From NCBI RefSeq assembly GCF_025244845.1, contig NZ_CP104264.1, positions 744,001 to 808,000 of the forward strand: 64,000 bases of DNA, given 5' to 3'. A model generated the notes under the pieces. It did no database searches. It saw only the letters and a list, made by a program, of their open reading frames with translations, and had not been told where the DNA came from. Of this stretch, positions 29,986-37,752 are shown in pieces. Every line of letters starts with the position of its first letter. The stretch's first letter is position 1. Made by a program: the position numbers and the translations under genes. The stretch is from Arthrobacter sp. zg-Y1171. Lineage in GTDB: Bacteria > Actinomycetota > Actinomycetes > Actinomycetales > Micrococcaceae.

Positions 29986-30099
29986 AGCATCCAAACTAGC
30001 CGCTGGCTGTGCACCGTTTCGGGATTGTGCGTGCCTCCCTCGGGTTCCACACTGGAAGGGGATCCCGCCGTGCCACCCCCCTGCAGGCAGGAGCGTCGA

Positions 30100-30609
30100 A
30101 TGAGTGACCAATTTCCCGATAGCGTGCTGCCGGAGGAGGATTTCCTGCACATGGTGCGGGATCTGCCGTCCGGCCCCACCGCCATCTACGAGGCCTGGAT
30201 CGATCTGGCCCGAATTACTTCCTGGTGGGGCGCGGCAGGTTTTATCGTCCCGCCGGACCGCATCTCCGCCAATCAGCACGTTGGCGGGGACTACCAGGCG
30301 TGCATGATCAATCCCGCCACCGGCGACGAACTCTGGTGGGGCGGTGAATACCTGGTCCTCGATCCGCCGCACCGATTGGGAGTGACGCAGCAGTGGCAGC
30401 AGCCGGACGGTGCTCCGGCGGGTCCGAAGCGGGTGCTCAATGTCGAGCTGCAGGCCATGGACGTCGGGGAAGGGCCCCCCGTGACCCGCATGACATTCCG
30501 GGAGGGTCCCTTCGGTGCAGGCAGGGACATCGAAGGATATGAAAGCGCGTGGAGCGAGTCCTTTAAGCGGCTGGCCCGCTATCTGGCCGGACAACGCGGA
30601 CCGGCGTGA
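30100..30609 (+). CDS. SRPBCC domain protein (AHSA1/CalC type)
   Basis: 169 residues. The helix-grip fold pattern of the AHSA1 family is visible: PTAIYEAWIDLARITSWWG, GGDYQACMINPATGDELWWGGEYLVLDPPHRLGVTQQW, and a C-terminal helix (GYESAWSESFKRLARYLA). AGGAG lies nine bases before the ATG. Such proteins bind hydrophobic ligands or act as co-chaperone-like partners; no ligand can be assigned. A stand-alone gene, divergent from DUF72. Confidence 0.85.
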   Translation: MSDQFPDSVLPEEDFLHMVRDLPSGPTAIYEAWIDLARITSWWGAAGFIVPPDRISANQHVGGDYQACMINPATGDELWWGGEYLVLDPPHRLGVTQQWQQPDGAPAGPKRVLNVELQAMDVGEGPPVTRMTFREGPFGAGRDIEGYESAWSESFKRLARYLAGQRGPA

Positions 30610-30725
30610 CCCGGCCGTTGCTGCAGGCAGGCCCCCGGATGAAATAACCCGGGCTGTGTCGGGGTTGCTACTAGCGTGCCCGGACAAAAAGGTCCGGAGC
30701 GCAAGCAACTGAAAGGCACGCTTCA

Positions 30726-31715
30726 ATGACTGTTCCGCTCTCCATTCTCGATCTCGCCATCATCGATGAGGGCGAGACCGCACGCGATTCCTTTGCTTCT
30801 TCACTGGCGCTGGCACAGGAAGCGGAAAAGCTCGGATATACCCGCATCTGGTACGCCGAGCACCACAACATGCCCACCATCGCTTCCTCAGCCACCAGTG
30901 TGTTGATCGGCTACATTGCCGCTCACACCCAGAGCATCCGGCTCGGCGCCGGCGGCGTTATGCTGCCGAACCACGCTCCGCTGACCATTGCGGAGCAGTT
31001 CGGCACCCTCGAAACGCTGTTCCCGGGCCGCATTGATCTTGGGCTCGGCCGGGCTCCCGGCACGGACCAGAAGACGCTGCACGCGCTGCGCCGGGACCAC
31101 ATGTCCTCGGACAGCTTCCCCCAGGATGTCCAGGAACTGCAGGGATACCTGAGCGGCAACACCCTCATCCCGGGCATCAACGCGACGCCGGGAGCAGGCA
31201 CCAACGTGCCGCTGTACATCCTCGGCTCCTCCCTCTTCGGCGCCAAGCTTGCCGCGGCCCTGGGCCTGCCGTACTCCTTTGCCTCGCACTTCGCTCCGCA
31301 GGCACTGCAGGACGCAGTGACCATCTACCGCCGCGACTTCAAGCCCTCGGCCCAGCTGGCCGAGCCGTACGTGATTGCCGGCGTGAACGTGGTGGCTGCC
31401 GAGACCACCGAAGAGGCGCAGCAGATGTTCGCCGATTCGCAGCGCCGCCGCGTGACCCAGCTCTTCGGCCGGGACCGTACCTTCACCGATGAAGAGGCGG
31501 ATGCCATCCTTCAGTCACCGGGTGGACAGCAGGTCAAGCAGATGGGCCGCTACTCGGCCGTCGGCAACCCCGAGGAAGTCCGGGACTACCTCGACTGGTT
31601 CACCGGGCATGCGCAGGCCGATGAACTGATCGTTGCCACTCAGACCGCCACACTGGAATCGCGGCTCCGCTCCTTCCAGCTGCTTGCGGATGCGGCGCTG
31701 CCGGTCCGCGCCTGA
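30726..31715 (+). CDS. LLM-class flavin-dependent oxidoreductase (MsnO8-like)
   Basis: 329 residues with the luciferase-like TIM barrel. It begins [21 protein letters not shown] and contains [24 protein letters not shown] and [18 protein letters not shown], the signature of the MsnO8-type single-component group. It probably uses reduced FMN or F420; the sequence does not decide which. The thioesterase gene follows after 49 bases. Confidence 0.9.
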   Translation: MTVPLSILDLAIIDEGETARDSFASSLALAQEAEKLGYTRIWYAEHHNMPTIASSATSVLIGYIAAHTQSIRLGAGGVMLPNHAPLTIAEQFGTLETLFPGRIDLGLGRAPGTDQKTLHALRRDHMSSDSFPQDVQELQGYLSGNTLIPGINATPGAGTNVPLYILGSSLFGAKLAAALGLPYSFASHFAPQALQDAVTIYRRDFKPSAQLAEPYVIAGVNVVAAETTEEAQQMFADSQRRRVTQLFGRDRTFTDEEADAILQSPGGQQVKQMGRYSAVGNPEEVRDYLDWFTGHAQADELIVATQTATLESRLRSFQLLADAALPVRA

Positions 31716-31764
31716 ACCCTGCCTCATCCACGGTGGCCTGCGGCTGCTGTGCTAGATATGAAGG

Positions 31765-32235
31765 ATGAGTTCTAAGCCCCACGTCATCCACTGTTCCGTC
31801 GGCATGCGCTGGGGGGACATGGATGCTTACGGCCACGTCAACAACGTGGAGATTGTCCGCATTCTCGAGGAAGCCCGCGTGCATGCCTTCGGCCCTCCCG
31901 GCGGAACGGGAGGGCCGGGGCACAAGCCGGCTGTTCCGCTGTTCAGCGATGTTCCGCCCGGTACCCAGTCCCTCGTCGTCGAACACCGTGTCCGGTACGT
32001 TGCGGAGCTGACCTACCGGAACATCCCGGCCGACGTCGACGTCTGGATCAGTGCGGTCAAGGGCGCGAGCCTCACGCTTTCCTACGTCATACATGACCCG
32101 GTGACACAGCAGGCCTGTGTCCGCGCGGAAACCACGCTGGCCTTCGTCGACGGCGCAACGGGTGCGCTGCAGCGGCTGACGCCGGCGCAACGGGAAATGG
32201 CGGCTGCCCACAGCGGAGCTTCCGTTTTCGCGTGA
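31765..32235 (+). CDS. Acyl-CoA thioesterase, 4HBT family
   Basis: 156 residues with the hot-dog fold. The active-site helix region MRWGDMDAYGHVNNVEIVRILEEARVHAF contains the Asp and Asn-Asn pattern of 4-hydroxybenzoyl-CoA-type thioesterases. The N terminus and length fit the family. GAAGG sits just before the ATG. It may be cotranscribed with the flavoprotein gene; a 14-C tract separates it from the DUF421 gene downstream. Confidence 0.87.
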   Translation: MSSKPHVIHCSVGMRWGDMDAYGHVNNVEIVRILEEARVHAFGPPGGTGGPGHKPAVPLFSDVPPGTQSLVVEHRVRYVAELTYRNIPADVDVWISAVKGASLTLSYVIHDPVTQQACVRAETTLAFVDGATGALQRLTPAQREMAAAHSGASVFA

Positions 32236-32311
32236 AGTCCCGGCCGACCCCCGGCGGCCCCTATGATCGGCCCGCCCCGGCCAATAACATCTTCGGTAGT
32301 CCCGGCAGGTT

Positions 32312-32325
32312 CCCCCCCCCCCCCC
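32312..32325. repeat. Poly(C) tract, 14 bases
   Basis: A pure run of 14 C residues lies between the thioesterase and DUF421 genes. It ends a few bases before the AAGGAGA ribosome binding site of the latter. It is the longest homopolymer noticed in the window. Confidence 0.9.
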
Positions 32326-32345
32326 GGAAGCTAAGGAGATGCGCC

Positions 32346-32891
32346 GTGTGGCACAACCTCGGCATCACCCCGTCCGAAGCTCTTTGGGTTGTACTGAGTG
32401 CCCTCGGCATTTACGCAGCCTTTTCCCTGTTGGTGCGCGGCTTGGGGCAGCGCGCGCTGGCTAGCTGGTCCACGCTGGACCGCGCCATCGTCATTGCACT
32501 GGGCGGTGTGCTCGGCCGGGTGGTCCTCGGCTACACGCCCACCCTGGCCGCCGGCGTTATCGGGTTGGCCACCATGTTCGGGATGCTGCGCCTGGAGGGC
32601 TACCTTCGCCGGAGCAGGCACGGAGCCTACCTGTCCAGCCGGCCGATCCTCCTGATGGCCGGAAGCGAAGTGGTGCAGGAGGGTCTGCGTAAGGCGCACA
32701 TCTTGGAAGAGGAGCTGTTCTTCAAGCTGAGGCAGTCCGGCATCCGGAACCTGACCGAAGTGGCAGCGGCGATCCTGGAGCCCACGGGCGAGGTCAGCGT
32801 TCTGCGCCGGGGTGAGCTCATTGCTCCCCAGCTGCTGCTCAGGGTGACCAACGCGTCCCGGATTCCGCGTGAGCTGGTGCTTCCCGAGTAG
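32346..32891 (+). CDS. DUF421 (YetF-like) membrane protein
   Basis: 181 residues from a GTG that follows AAGGAGA at good spacing. Three hydrophobic segments (residues about 10-30, 40-58 and 62-80) precede the soluble DUF421 region: RPILLMAGSEVVQEGLRKAHILEEELFFKLRQSGI, then AAILEPTGEVSVLRRGE. The function of the family is not settled. The frame is open further upstream across the poly(C) tract, but those codons have no DUF421 similarity. Confidence 0.85.
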   Translation: MWHNLGITPSEALWVVLSALGIYAAFSLLVRGLGQRALASWSTLDRAIVIALGGVLGRVVLGYTPTLAAGVIGLATMFGMLRLEGYLRRSRHGAYLSSRPILLMAGSEVVQEGLRKAHILEEELFFKLRQSGIRNLTEVAAAILEPTGEVSVLRRGELIAPQLLLRVTNASRIPRELVLPE

Positions 32892-33042
32892 GTCAAGGGG
32901 CGACGCCGACCACGGCACAAAGCCCTGTTCGACGCCAGGGTCGACGACAATCCAGCTTGGATCACTGAGGCCCGTACCAAGGGCCTGATCAGGTAAACGG
33001 AGGGCGCGGGGGAGTGGATTAGGCGCTCGGGCAAACCTCGTG

Positions 33043-33198
33043 TAGGCTGAAACGCAGTTGTTGTGTTGCGCATTTTGTATTTCAAGTGGCGAAACCCAAT
33101 TGGTCTAGCTGCTTTTTCTGTAGAAGCGGTAAAGGAACACCGCGACTGAAACCGCCCGAAAGTCGGGATGTGTTTCGAATGCAGAAGGAATTAAAAAA
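33043..33198 (+). promoter_or_regulatory. Structured 5' leader of cold-shock gene 1
   Basis: A -10-like TAGGCT (33043-33048) precedes a leader of about 145 nt. Hairpin P1 pairs AAGTGGC (33084-33090) with GCTGCTT (33108-33114), using two G-U pairs, and is followed by TTTTT. Hairpin P2 (33148-33176) pairs GAAAC with GTTTC and, inside, CCCGA with TCGGG. A second GAAAC in the P1 loop (33091-33095) could pair with the same GTTTC instead. The SD AGAAGGA (33183-33189) follows P2. All elements recur with the same spacing before cold-shock gene 2. Confidence 0.75.
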
Positions 33199-33402
33199 AT
33201 GGCTACAGGTACCGTGAAATGGTTCAACTCCGAAAAGGGCTTCGGCTTCATTGAGCCCGACGACGGCAGCGCCGACGTCTTCGCTCACTACTCCGCGATC
33301 AACTCCAACGGCTACAAGTCGCTGGACGAGAACCAGAAGGTTAGCTTCGACACCGAGCAGGGCCCCAAGGGCCCGCAGGCCTCGAACATCCAGGCCCTCT
33401 AA
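33199..33402 (+). CDS. cspA: Cold-shock protein, CspA family (copy 1)
   Basis: 67 residues, a complete cold-shock domain. The RNA-binding motifs RNP1 (KGFGFIEP) and RNP2 (VFAHYSAI) are intact, preceded by [12 protein letters not shown]. It binds single-stranded RNA/DNA as an RNA chaperone. It differs from copy 2 at only a few positions (for example SEKG/AEKG and [16 protein letters not shown]). It sits under a long structured leader and ends at a strong terminator, so it is a single-gene unit. Confidence 0.97.
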   Translation: MATGTVKWFNSEKGFGFIEPDDGSADVFAHYSAINSNGYKSLDENQKVSFDTEQGPKGPQASNIQAL

Positions 33403-33447
33403 ATTTCTTAGAGACTTTGTAACGGCCGCTTAGCGCCGATACTACAT

Positions 33448-33477
33448 AGAGCAGGACGGGATCTCCCGTCCTGCTCT
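33448..33477 (+). terminator. Terminator of cold-shock gene 1
   Basis: AGAGCAGGACGGGA (33448-33461) and TCCCGTCCTGCTCT (33464-33477) form a perfect 14-bp stem with a 2-base gap, followed by TGTGTTT. The core AGCAGGACGGGA is identical to that of the terminator of cold-shock gene 2. Confidence 0.88.
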
Positions 33478-33526
33478 TGTGTTTAACCGGCGTGCTTGGG
33501 GCTGAAGGTCGCCGGAAAGCGGGTTT

Positions 33527-33586
33527 CCCTGCAGTTTGTCAGGATTCCCGCGCTGCGCGGCGCAGGGATTGGCACAAACTGCAGGG
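33527..33586. repeat. 60-bp palindromic element (REP-like), copy A
   Basis: CCCTGCAGTTTGT (33527-33539) and ACAAACTGCAGGG (33574-33586) are perfect 13-bp inverted arms. The 34-bp centre is itself a GC-rich imperfect palindrome (ATTCCCGCGC / GCGCAGGGAT). A related half unit, ATCCGGACAAAGCGCAGGGG, follows. An element of the same family lies in reverse orientation at 58628. The surrounding gap 33403-33772 holds no gene; apart from this element and the terminator at 33448 I see nothing else in it. Confidence 0.85.
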
Positions 33587-33772
33587 ATCCGGACAAAGCG
33601 CAGGGGCGCGGTCAGCTGGAATGTGCGGGCCCGACGTACCGTGCAGGCGCCCGGGTTAGGCGGCTTTAATATTCCTGCGAGCCCTGCGAGCGAGGAATTT
33701 CGTTGCCGCCGTTCCGGGTGCCGGAGCGGGAAGCGCCGGAGCAGGAGGCTGCGGAGGCCCGCCGCAGCGCCC

Positions 33773-35587
33773 TCAGTCGTGAATCCGGACGGCTGCCTCG
33801 CGCAGGTATTGTTCAACCCGGCTGTACGCGTCCTGGGTCAGGGCCTTCCACAGGTTCATGCTCAGCACCGGATCCTTTTCAGCCAGCTCGTCGATCGAAT
33901 CGGCGGTCAGCACCTTGACCTTCACCGGTCCCGCCGCCTTGACGGTGGTTTCCTGGCGTTTGTCCTCACCCATCGCCATTTCACCGAAGGTCATGCCCGG
34001 ACCCAGCGTGGCGAGTTTGACCCTGCTGCCGTCCGGACCGGGCATGGACGTGGTGATGTGCCCGGAAACGATGAAGAAGACACCCCCGAAGCGCTGGCCC
34101 ACGCGCCGGACCACGTCGCCGTCGTCGTACGCCCGGTCCTCCATCATCTGCTGCAGCAGCTGCGCTTCTTCGGGGTCCAGCGGGCTGAGCGCCGGGGAAT
34201 CTGCGGGATCGATGCTGTCCGGCAGGACAAGCTCGGTGCCGTAGCCTTCCAGCAGCCTGTTTTCGCACCACTCGATGGCCGCGGAACGCATGGTGAAGGA
34301 TTCCGTCTTCCGGTCCAGTTCCTGCAGTGCGGCCGTAACCGACCCCTCGACATCCACCAGGGCCAGCTCGCGCCCGGCACGGCGGAGCATGTCTTCCGCC
34401 TCGGCAATCAGCCGGATAGCGACGTCGGACACTTCGTCCACGCTGCGCAGATCGGCAATGACGAGTTCGACGTCGTCGGGCAGCTCGGTAAGGGCCCGCA
34501 CCATGGACTCGGCGCCGGCGAAGAGCAGGTCGCCGTTGAGCTCGATCACCTGGACCCGATGGCCGTGCTCGGCCAGGATCTCCGCAGCTTCGTCCGTCCG
34601 GCGGATGCCGGAAGGAGTGGAGGTGATGTCGTAGATGGCGCGGATGGCGGAGCGGCCGGTCCGTGCAGCCCGGACAAAGTGGAGGCCGAGGTCGTGGGAG
34701 AGCCGCTGGCTGACCGCCACCCCTCGCACGCTGTTGCCGTGGGCGTCCAGGGGAGGGGAATAGACCGCCAGGCCTACTTGACCGGGCAGGACGGCAAGGA
34801 TGCCGCCGGCCACGCCGGACTTTGCGGGCATGCCTACGCTGCTGATCCAGGATCCTGCGTCGTCGTACATGCCGCAGGTGGTCATCACCGAAAGGACGCG
34901 TTCCACCGAGGCCAGGTCCAGGACTTCTTCTCCGGAGAGGGGATGGCGGCCGCTGTTGGCCAGGGTGGCGGCCATCAGGGCCAGGTCGCGGGCGTTGACC
35001 ATGACCGAGCACTGCCGGAAGTAGTCCTTGATAATCGGGGCGGGATCGGACTCGATGATTCCGAAGGAACGCAGCAGGTAGGCCAGCGCGGTGTTGCGGT
35101 GGCCGGACCTCAGCTCGGAGGCGTAAATCCGCTGGCTCACGTCGAGGTCACGGCCGGCGAAGGCCGAGTAGGTATCCAGGATGCGCTTGAACCGGGACCT
35201 GCCGCCGGATCCTTTGACCAGGGAGGTGGCGGTCAGGGCGCCGGCATTGATCATCGCGTTGGCCGGGCGGCCGGTACCTTCGGCCAGGGAGATTTCGTTG
35301 AAGGAGTCCCCGGACGGTTCCACGTCCACCTTCTCGTCGACCGCTTCCATGCCCAGGTCTGCGAGGGCCAGGGCGTAGGTGAAGGGCTTGGAGATGGACT
35401 GGATGCTGAACTCTTCGCGGGTATCCCCAACCTCATAGACAAAGCCGTCGGCGGTGGCGAGGGCAATCCCGAAGCAATCCGGGTTCACATTGGCCATGGC
35501 CGGTATGCCGCGGTACGGGGTGCCGTCTTTCAATCCGGCTATCTCGGCGTGGATCCTGCGTAGGTAGTTCTCGATCGGGGAGTCCAT
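33773..35587 (-). CDS. glsA: Glutaminase with C-terminal STAS and cyclic-nucleotide-binding domains
   Basis: 604 residues, about twice a normal glutaminase. Residues 1-305 are glutaminase A: SIQSISKPFTYAL (Ser64-Lys67 pair), NAMINAGALTATSL and GMPAKSGVAGGI are typical. Residues about 335-445 look like a STAS domain (VIELNGDLLFAGAES, LVIADLRSVDEVSDVAIRL). Residues about 490-600 are a cNMP-binding domain (FIVSGHITTSM, LGPGMTFGEMAMGEDKRQETTV). Glutamine hydrolysis to glutamate could thus be tuned by a nucleotide ligand, although the phosphate cassette is not canonical. It is transcribed towards cold-shock gene 1 and away from gene 2. Confidence 0.9.
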   Translation of the reverse strand: MDSPIENYLRRIHAEIAGLKDGTPYRGIPAMANVNPDCFGIALATADGFVYEVGDTREEFSIQSISKPFTYALALADLGMEAVDEKVDVEPSGDSFNEISLAEGTGRPANAMINAGALTATSLVKGSGGRSRFKRILDTYSAFAGRDLDVSQRIYASELRSGHRNTALAYLLRSFGIIESDPAPIIKDYFRQCSVMVNARDLALMAATLANSGRHPLSGEEVLDLASVERVLSVMTTCGMYDDAGSWISSVGMPAKSGVAGGILAVLPGQVGLAVYSPPLDAHGNSVRGVAVSQRLSHDLGLHFVRAARTGRSAIRAIYDITSTPSGIRRTDEAAEILAEHGHRVQVIELNGDLLFAGAESMVRALTELPDDVELVIADLRSVDEVSDVAIRLIAEAEDMLRRAGRELALVDVEGSVTAALQELDRKTESFTMRSAAIEWCENRLLEGYGTELVLPDSIDPADSPALSPLDPEEAQLLQQMMEDRAYDDGDVVRRVGQRFGGVFFIVSGHITTSMPGPDGSRVKLATLGPGMTFGEMAMGEDKRQETTVKAAGPVKVKVLTADSIDELAEKDPVLSMNLWKALTQDAYSRVEQYLREAAVRIHD

Positions 35588-35593
35588 ACTTCA

Positions 35594-35599
35594 AGCCTA
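35594..35599 (-). promoter_or_regulatory. -10 box for a leaderless glsA transcript
   Basis: On the minus strand TAGGCT ends exactly six bases before the glsA ATG, and no ribosome binding site is present. This is the geometry of leaderless mRNAs in Actinobacteria. Confidence 0.55.
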
Positions 35600-35637
35600 G
35601 GTGCTTGCGGAGGGGTGACTCTCCACGGGGTGCGCGG

Positions 35638-35793
35638 TATACTTTTGTTGTTGCAGTGTTGTGCAATTTGTACGTTCAAGCGGCGAAACCCAGATCTAGG
35701 GCCAGCCGCTTTTTCTGTATTTTGCATGGAAGGCACGGCAGCGTGAAACTCCCCGAAGGTCGGGGCAGGTTTCGTTCAGAAGGATGATTAAAA
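35638..35793 (+). promoter_or_regulatory. Structured 5' leader of cold-shock gene 2
   Basis: TATACT (35638-35643) is a good -10 box. P1 pairs AAGCGGC (35678-35684) with GCCGCTT (35705-35711), followed by TTTTT. P2 pairs GAAAC (35745-35749) with GTTTC (35769-35773) around CCCCGA/TCGGGG. The gap P1-P2 is 33 nt, as in leader 1. The loop of P1 again holds a competing GAAAC (35685-35689). The SD AGAAGGA is at 35778-35784. Differences from leader 1 in the P1 stem preserve pairing. Confidence 0.78.
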
Positions 35794-35997
35794 ATGGCAA
35801 CAGGTACCGTGAAATGGTTCAACGCTGAAAAGGGCTTCGGATTCATCGAGCCCGATGACGGCAGCGCCGATGTTTTCGCCCACTACTCCGCTATCAACTC
35901 CAGTGGCTACCGGTCTCTCGAAGAGAACCAGAAGGTCACTTTCGACACCGAGCAGGGCCCCAAGGGTCCGCAGGCGGTTAACATCCAGGCTGTCTAA
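35794..35997 (+). CDS. cspA: Cold-shock protein, CspA family (copy 2)
   Basis: 67 residues with intact RNP1 (KGFGFIEP) and RNP2 (VFAHYSAI). It is nearly identical to copy 1 along the whole length and ends VNIQAV instead of SNIQAL. It has its own promoter, structured leader and terminator, all homologous to those of copy 1, so the entire transcription unit was duplicated. The two units stand about 2.6 kb apart in the same orientation with glsA between. Confidence 0.97.
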   Translation: MATGTVKWFNAEKGFGFIEPDDGSADVFAHYSAINSSGYRSLEENQKVTFDTEQGPKGPQAVNIQAV

Positions 35998-36037
35998 TAA
36001 GACATTAGGTCCGTTTCACGGGCCGGCTTGAATCAGG

Positions 36038-36068
36038 AGCAGGACGGGATTAATTCCCGTCCTGCTTT
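36038..36068 (+). terminator. Terminator of cold-shock gene 2
   Basis: AGCAGGACGGGA (36038-36049) pairs with TCCCGTCCTGCT (36055-36066) and is followed by TTTGTTTT. The stem sequence matches the terminator of copy 1. Confidence 0.9.
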
Positions 36069-36268
36069 TGTTTTGCCCGCCGGATTCTTTCGCTGGCCGT
36101 CCATTGCCGGCCCTCGCGGGCGGGCCGGGACGCGTGAGCAATCTAACGCAGGATGACCCGCCGAATGCCGTGTGCCCCTGCCTGGATGCGAAGCTAACCG
36201 GGCTCGGAGTGGCGTGCACCATAGGGTAAGCTCCGGCCACACGCGCACCCCAAGGTTAGGAACCAGGC

Positions 36269-37567
36269 ATGTCTGCTGATACCCCTCCCAAGAGGCCCGT
36301 AAACCACTCCGATGCAGTGGACGACGACGGCGGTGCACCCGCCAAATGGAAGCTGGTCGGCCCCGGGCTCGTGGTGGCGGCTACCGGCGTCGGCGCCGCC
36401 GACATGGTGGCCACCCTCGTTGCCGGATCCCGCTACGGGTACGCGCTGCTCTGGGCGGTGATCCTCGGCGTCGTCCTGAAAATCATCCTGGTGGAGGGTG
36501 CCGGACGCTTCACCCTTGCAACCGGTCTAACCATCTTCGAGGGCTGGCGGTCCCTGGGTAAATGGACCACCTGGTATTTCGGCCCCTACATCATGATCTG
36601 GGGCTTCATCTACGGAGCCACCGCCATGTCCTCCGCTGCGTTGCCGCTGGCCGCGGTTTTCCCCGCCCTCCCGCTGACGGCGTGGGCGGTCCTGATGGGC
36701 CTGGCCGGTTTCGTTATGGTGTGGTTCGGCAGATACGCCACCTTCGAGAAAATCACCGCCGTGCTGGTGGGGCTGATGTTCGTCACGGTGGTGGGGCTGG
36801 CCGTGATTGCCGTGCCGAATATTCCGGCGATGTTCGCCGGACTGGTTCCGATGATCCCCGAGGGTGGAGTGTTCTACACACTGGCGCTGGCCGGCGGTGT
36901 GGGCGGAACCATCACCTTGGCCGCGTACGGGTATTGGCTGCGGGAAAAAGGCTGGTACACCCCCAAATGGATGCGGGTCATGCGCATCGACAATTCCATG
37001 GCGTACGTGATGACGGGCCTTTTCGTGGTGGCGATGCTGATTGTCGGCGCGGAAGTGGTCCGTTCCGCAGGAGTTTCCCTTTCCAGCGGCGACGAAGGCC
37101 TGCTGGATTTGTACGACGTGCTGAAGCTGGAATACGGAGACGTAGTTGGCACCGGATTCCTGATCGGGTTCTGGGCCGCCTCCTTCTCCTCGATCATCGG
37201 GGTGTGGAACGGCGTCTCGCTGATGTTCGCCGATTTCTGGGGGAACATCCGAGGCAAGGAATCCGGCCACCCCGACACCCGTATCGGCGGAAAGTACTTC
37301 CGCTTCTACGTCCTCTGGCTGACCTTCCCGCCGATGATCCTGTTCCAGCTCGGACAACCCATCGGCCTGATCCTGGTCTACGGCGTACTGGGTTCGCTGT
37401 TTATGCCCTTCCTTGCGGTGACCCTGCTCGGCCTGCTCAACGGCCGCCGCATCCCCAAGCAATGGGCCAACAAGCTCCATACCAACCTCGCCCTCGGTTT
37501 CACGGCGCTGCTGTTCATTGCGCTGGGCATCCAGCAGCTGTGGGACAACATCGCCAAGGCGCTGTAG
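36269..37567 (+). CDS. Nramp-like transporter lacking the canonical metal-site motifs
   Basis: 432 residues, 11 predicted helices, Nramp superfamily. Helix 1 reads GPGLVVAATGVGAADMVATL where classical Nramp proteins have DPGN. Helix 6 reads GGVGGTITLAAYGYWLRE where they have an MPH motif. Both Mn/Fe-binding motifs are therefore replaced. Such divergent members are common in Actinobacteria and their cargo is not established. AGGAACCAGGC precedes the ATG. A strong terminator follows. Confidence 0.85.
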   Translation: MSADTPPKRPVNHSDAVDDDGGAPAKWKLVGPGLVVAATGVGAADMVATLVAGSRYGYALLWAVILGVVLKIILVEGAGRFTLATGLTIFEGWRSLGKWTTWYFGPYIMIWGFIYGATAMSSAALPLAAVFPALPLTAWAVLMGLAGFVMVWFGRYATFEKITAVLVGLMFVTVVGLAVIAVPNIPAMFAGLVPMIPEGGVFYTLALAGGVGGTITLAAYGYWLREKGWYTPKWMRVMRIDNSMAYVMTGLFVVAMLIVGAEVVRSAGVSLSSGDEGLLDLYDVLKLEYGDVVGTGFLIGFWAASFSSIIGVWNGVSLMFADFWGNIRGKESGHPDTRIGGKYFRFYVLWLTFPPMILFQLGQPIGLILVYGVLGSLFMPFLAVTLLGLLNGRRIPKQWANKLHTNLALGFTALLFIALGIQQLWDNIAKAL

Positions 37568-37603
37568 CGGCACGGTAACTTCCGGAAGAGCTCCCGCAGG
37601 CCG

Positions 37604-37636
37604 GCCCGCCGCGGACCTTTCGCGGCGGGCTAGTTT
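37604..37636 (+). terminator. Intrinsic terminator after Nramp-like gene
   Basis: GCCCGCCGCG (37604-37613) pairs perfectly with CGCGGCGGGC (37621-37630) around a 7-base loop, followed by TAGTTT. Confidence 0.8.
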
Positions 37637-37752
37637 AGCGCAGCAGGCGGGCTTCCACGAGGGGTAAAACAGAGTAAAAGAAAAGTGCTTACGGGCCATC
37701 TACGCAGCGATTCTGCTCAGCTACGCTATTAGCGGCGAGAGAAGGTTGCAGG

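Noticed and set aside
35998..36268. Riboswitch in front of the Nramp-like gene
   Set aside because: The 270-bp gap contains only the csp terminator; no Mn- or Mg-riboswitch-like sequence could be recognised.
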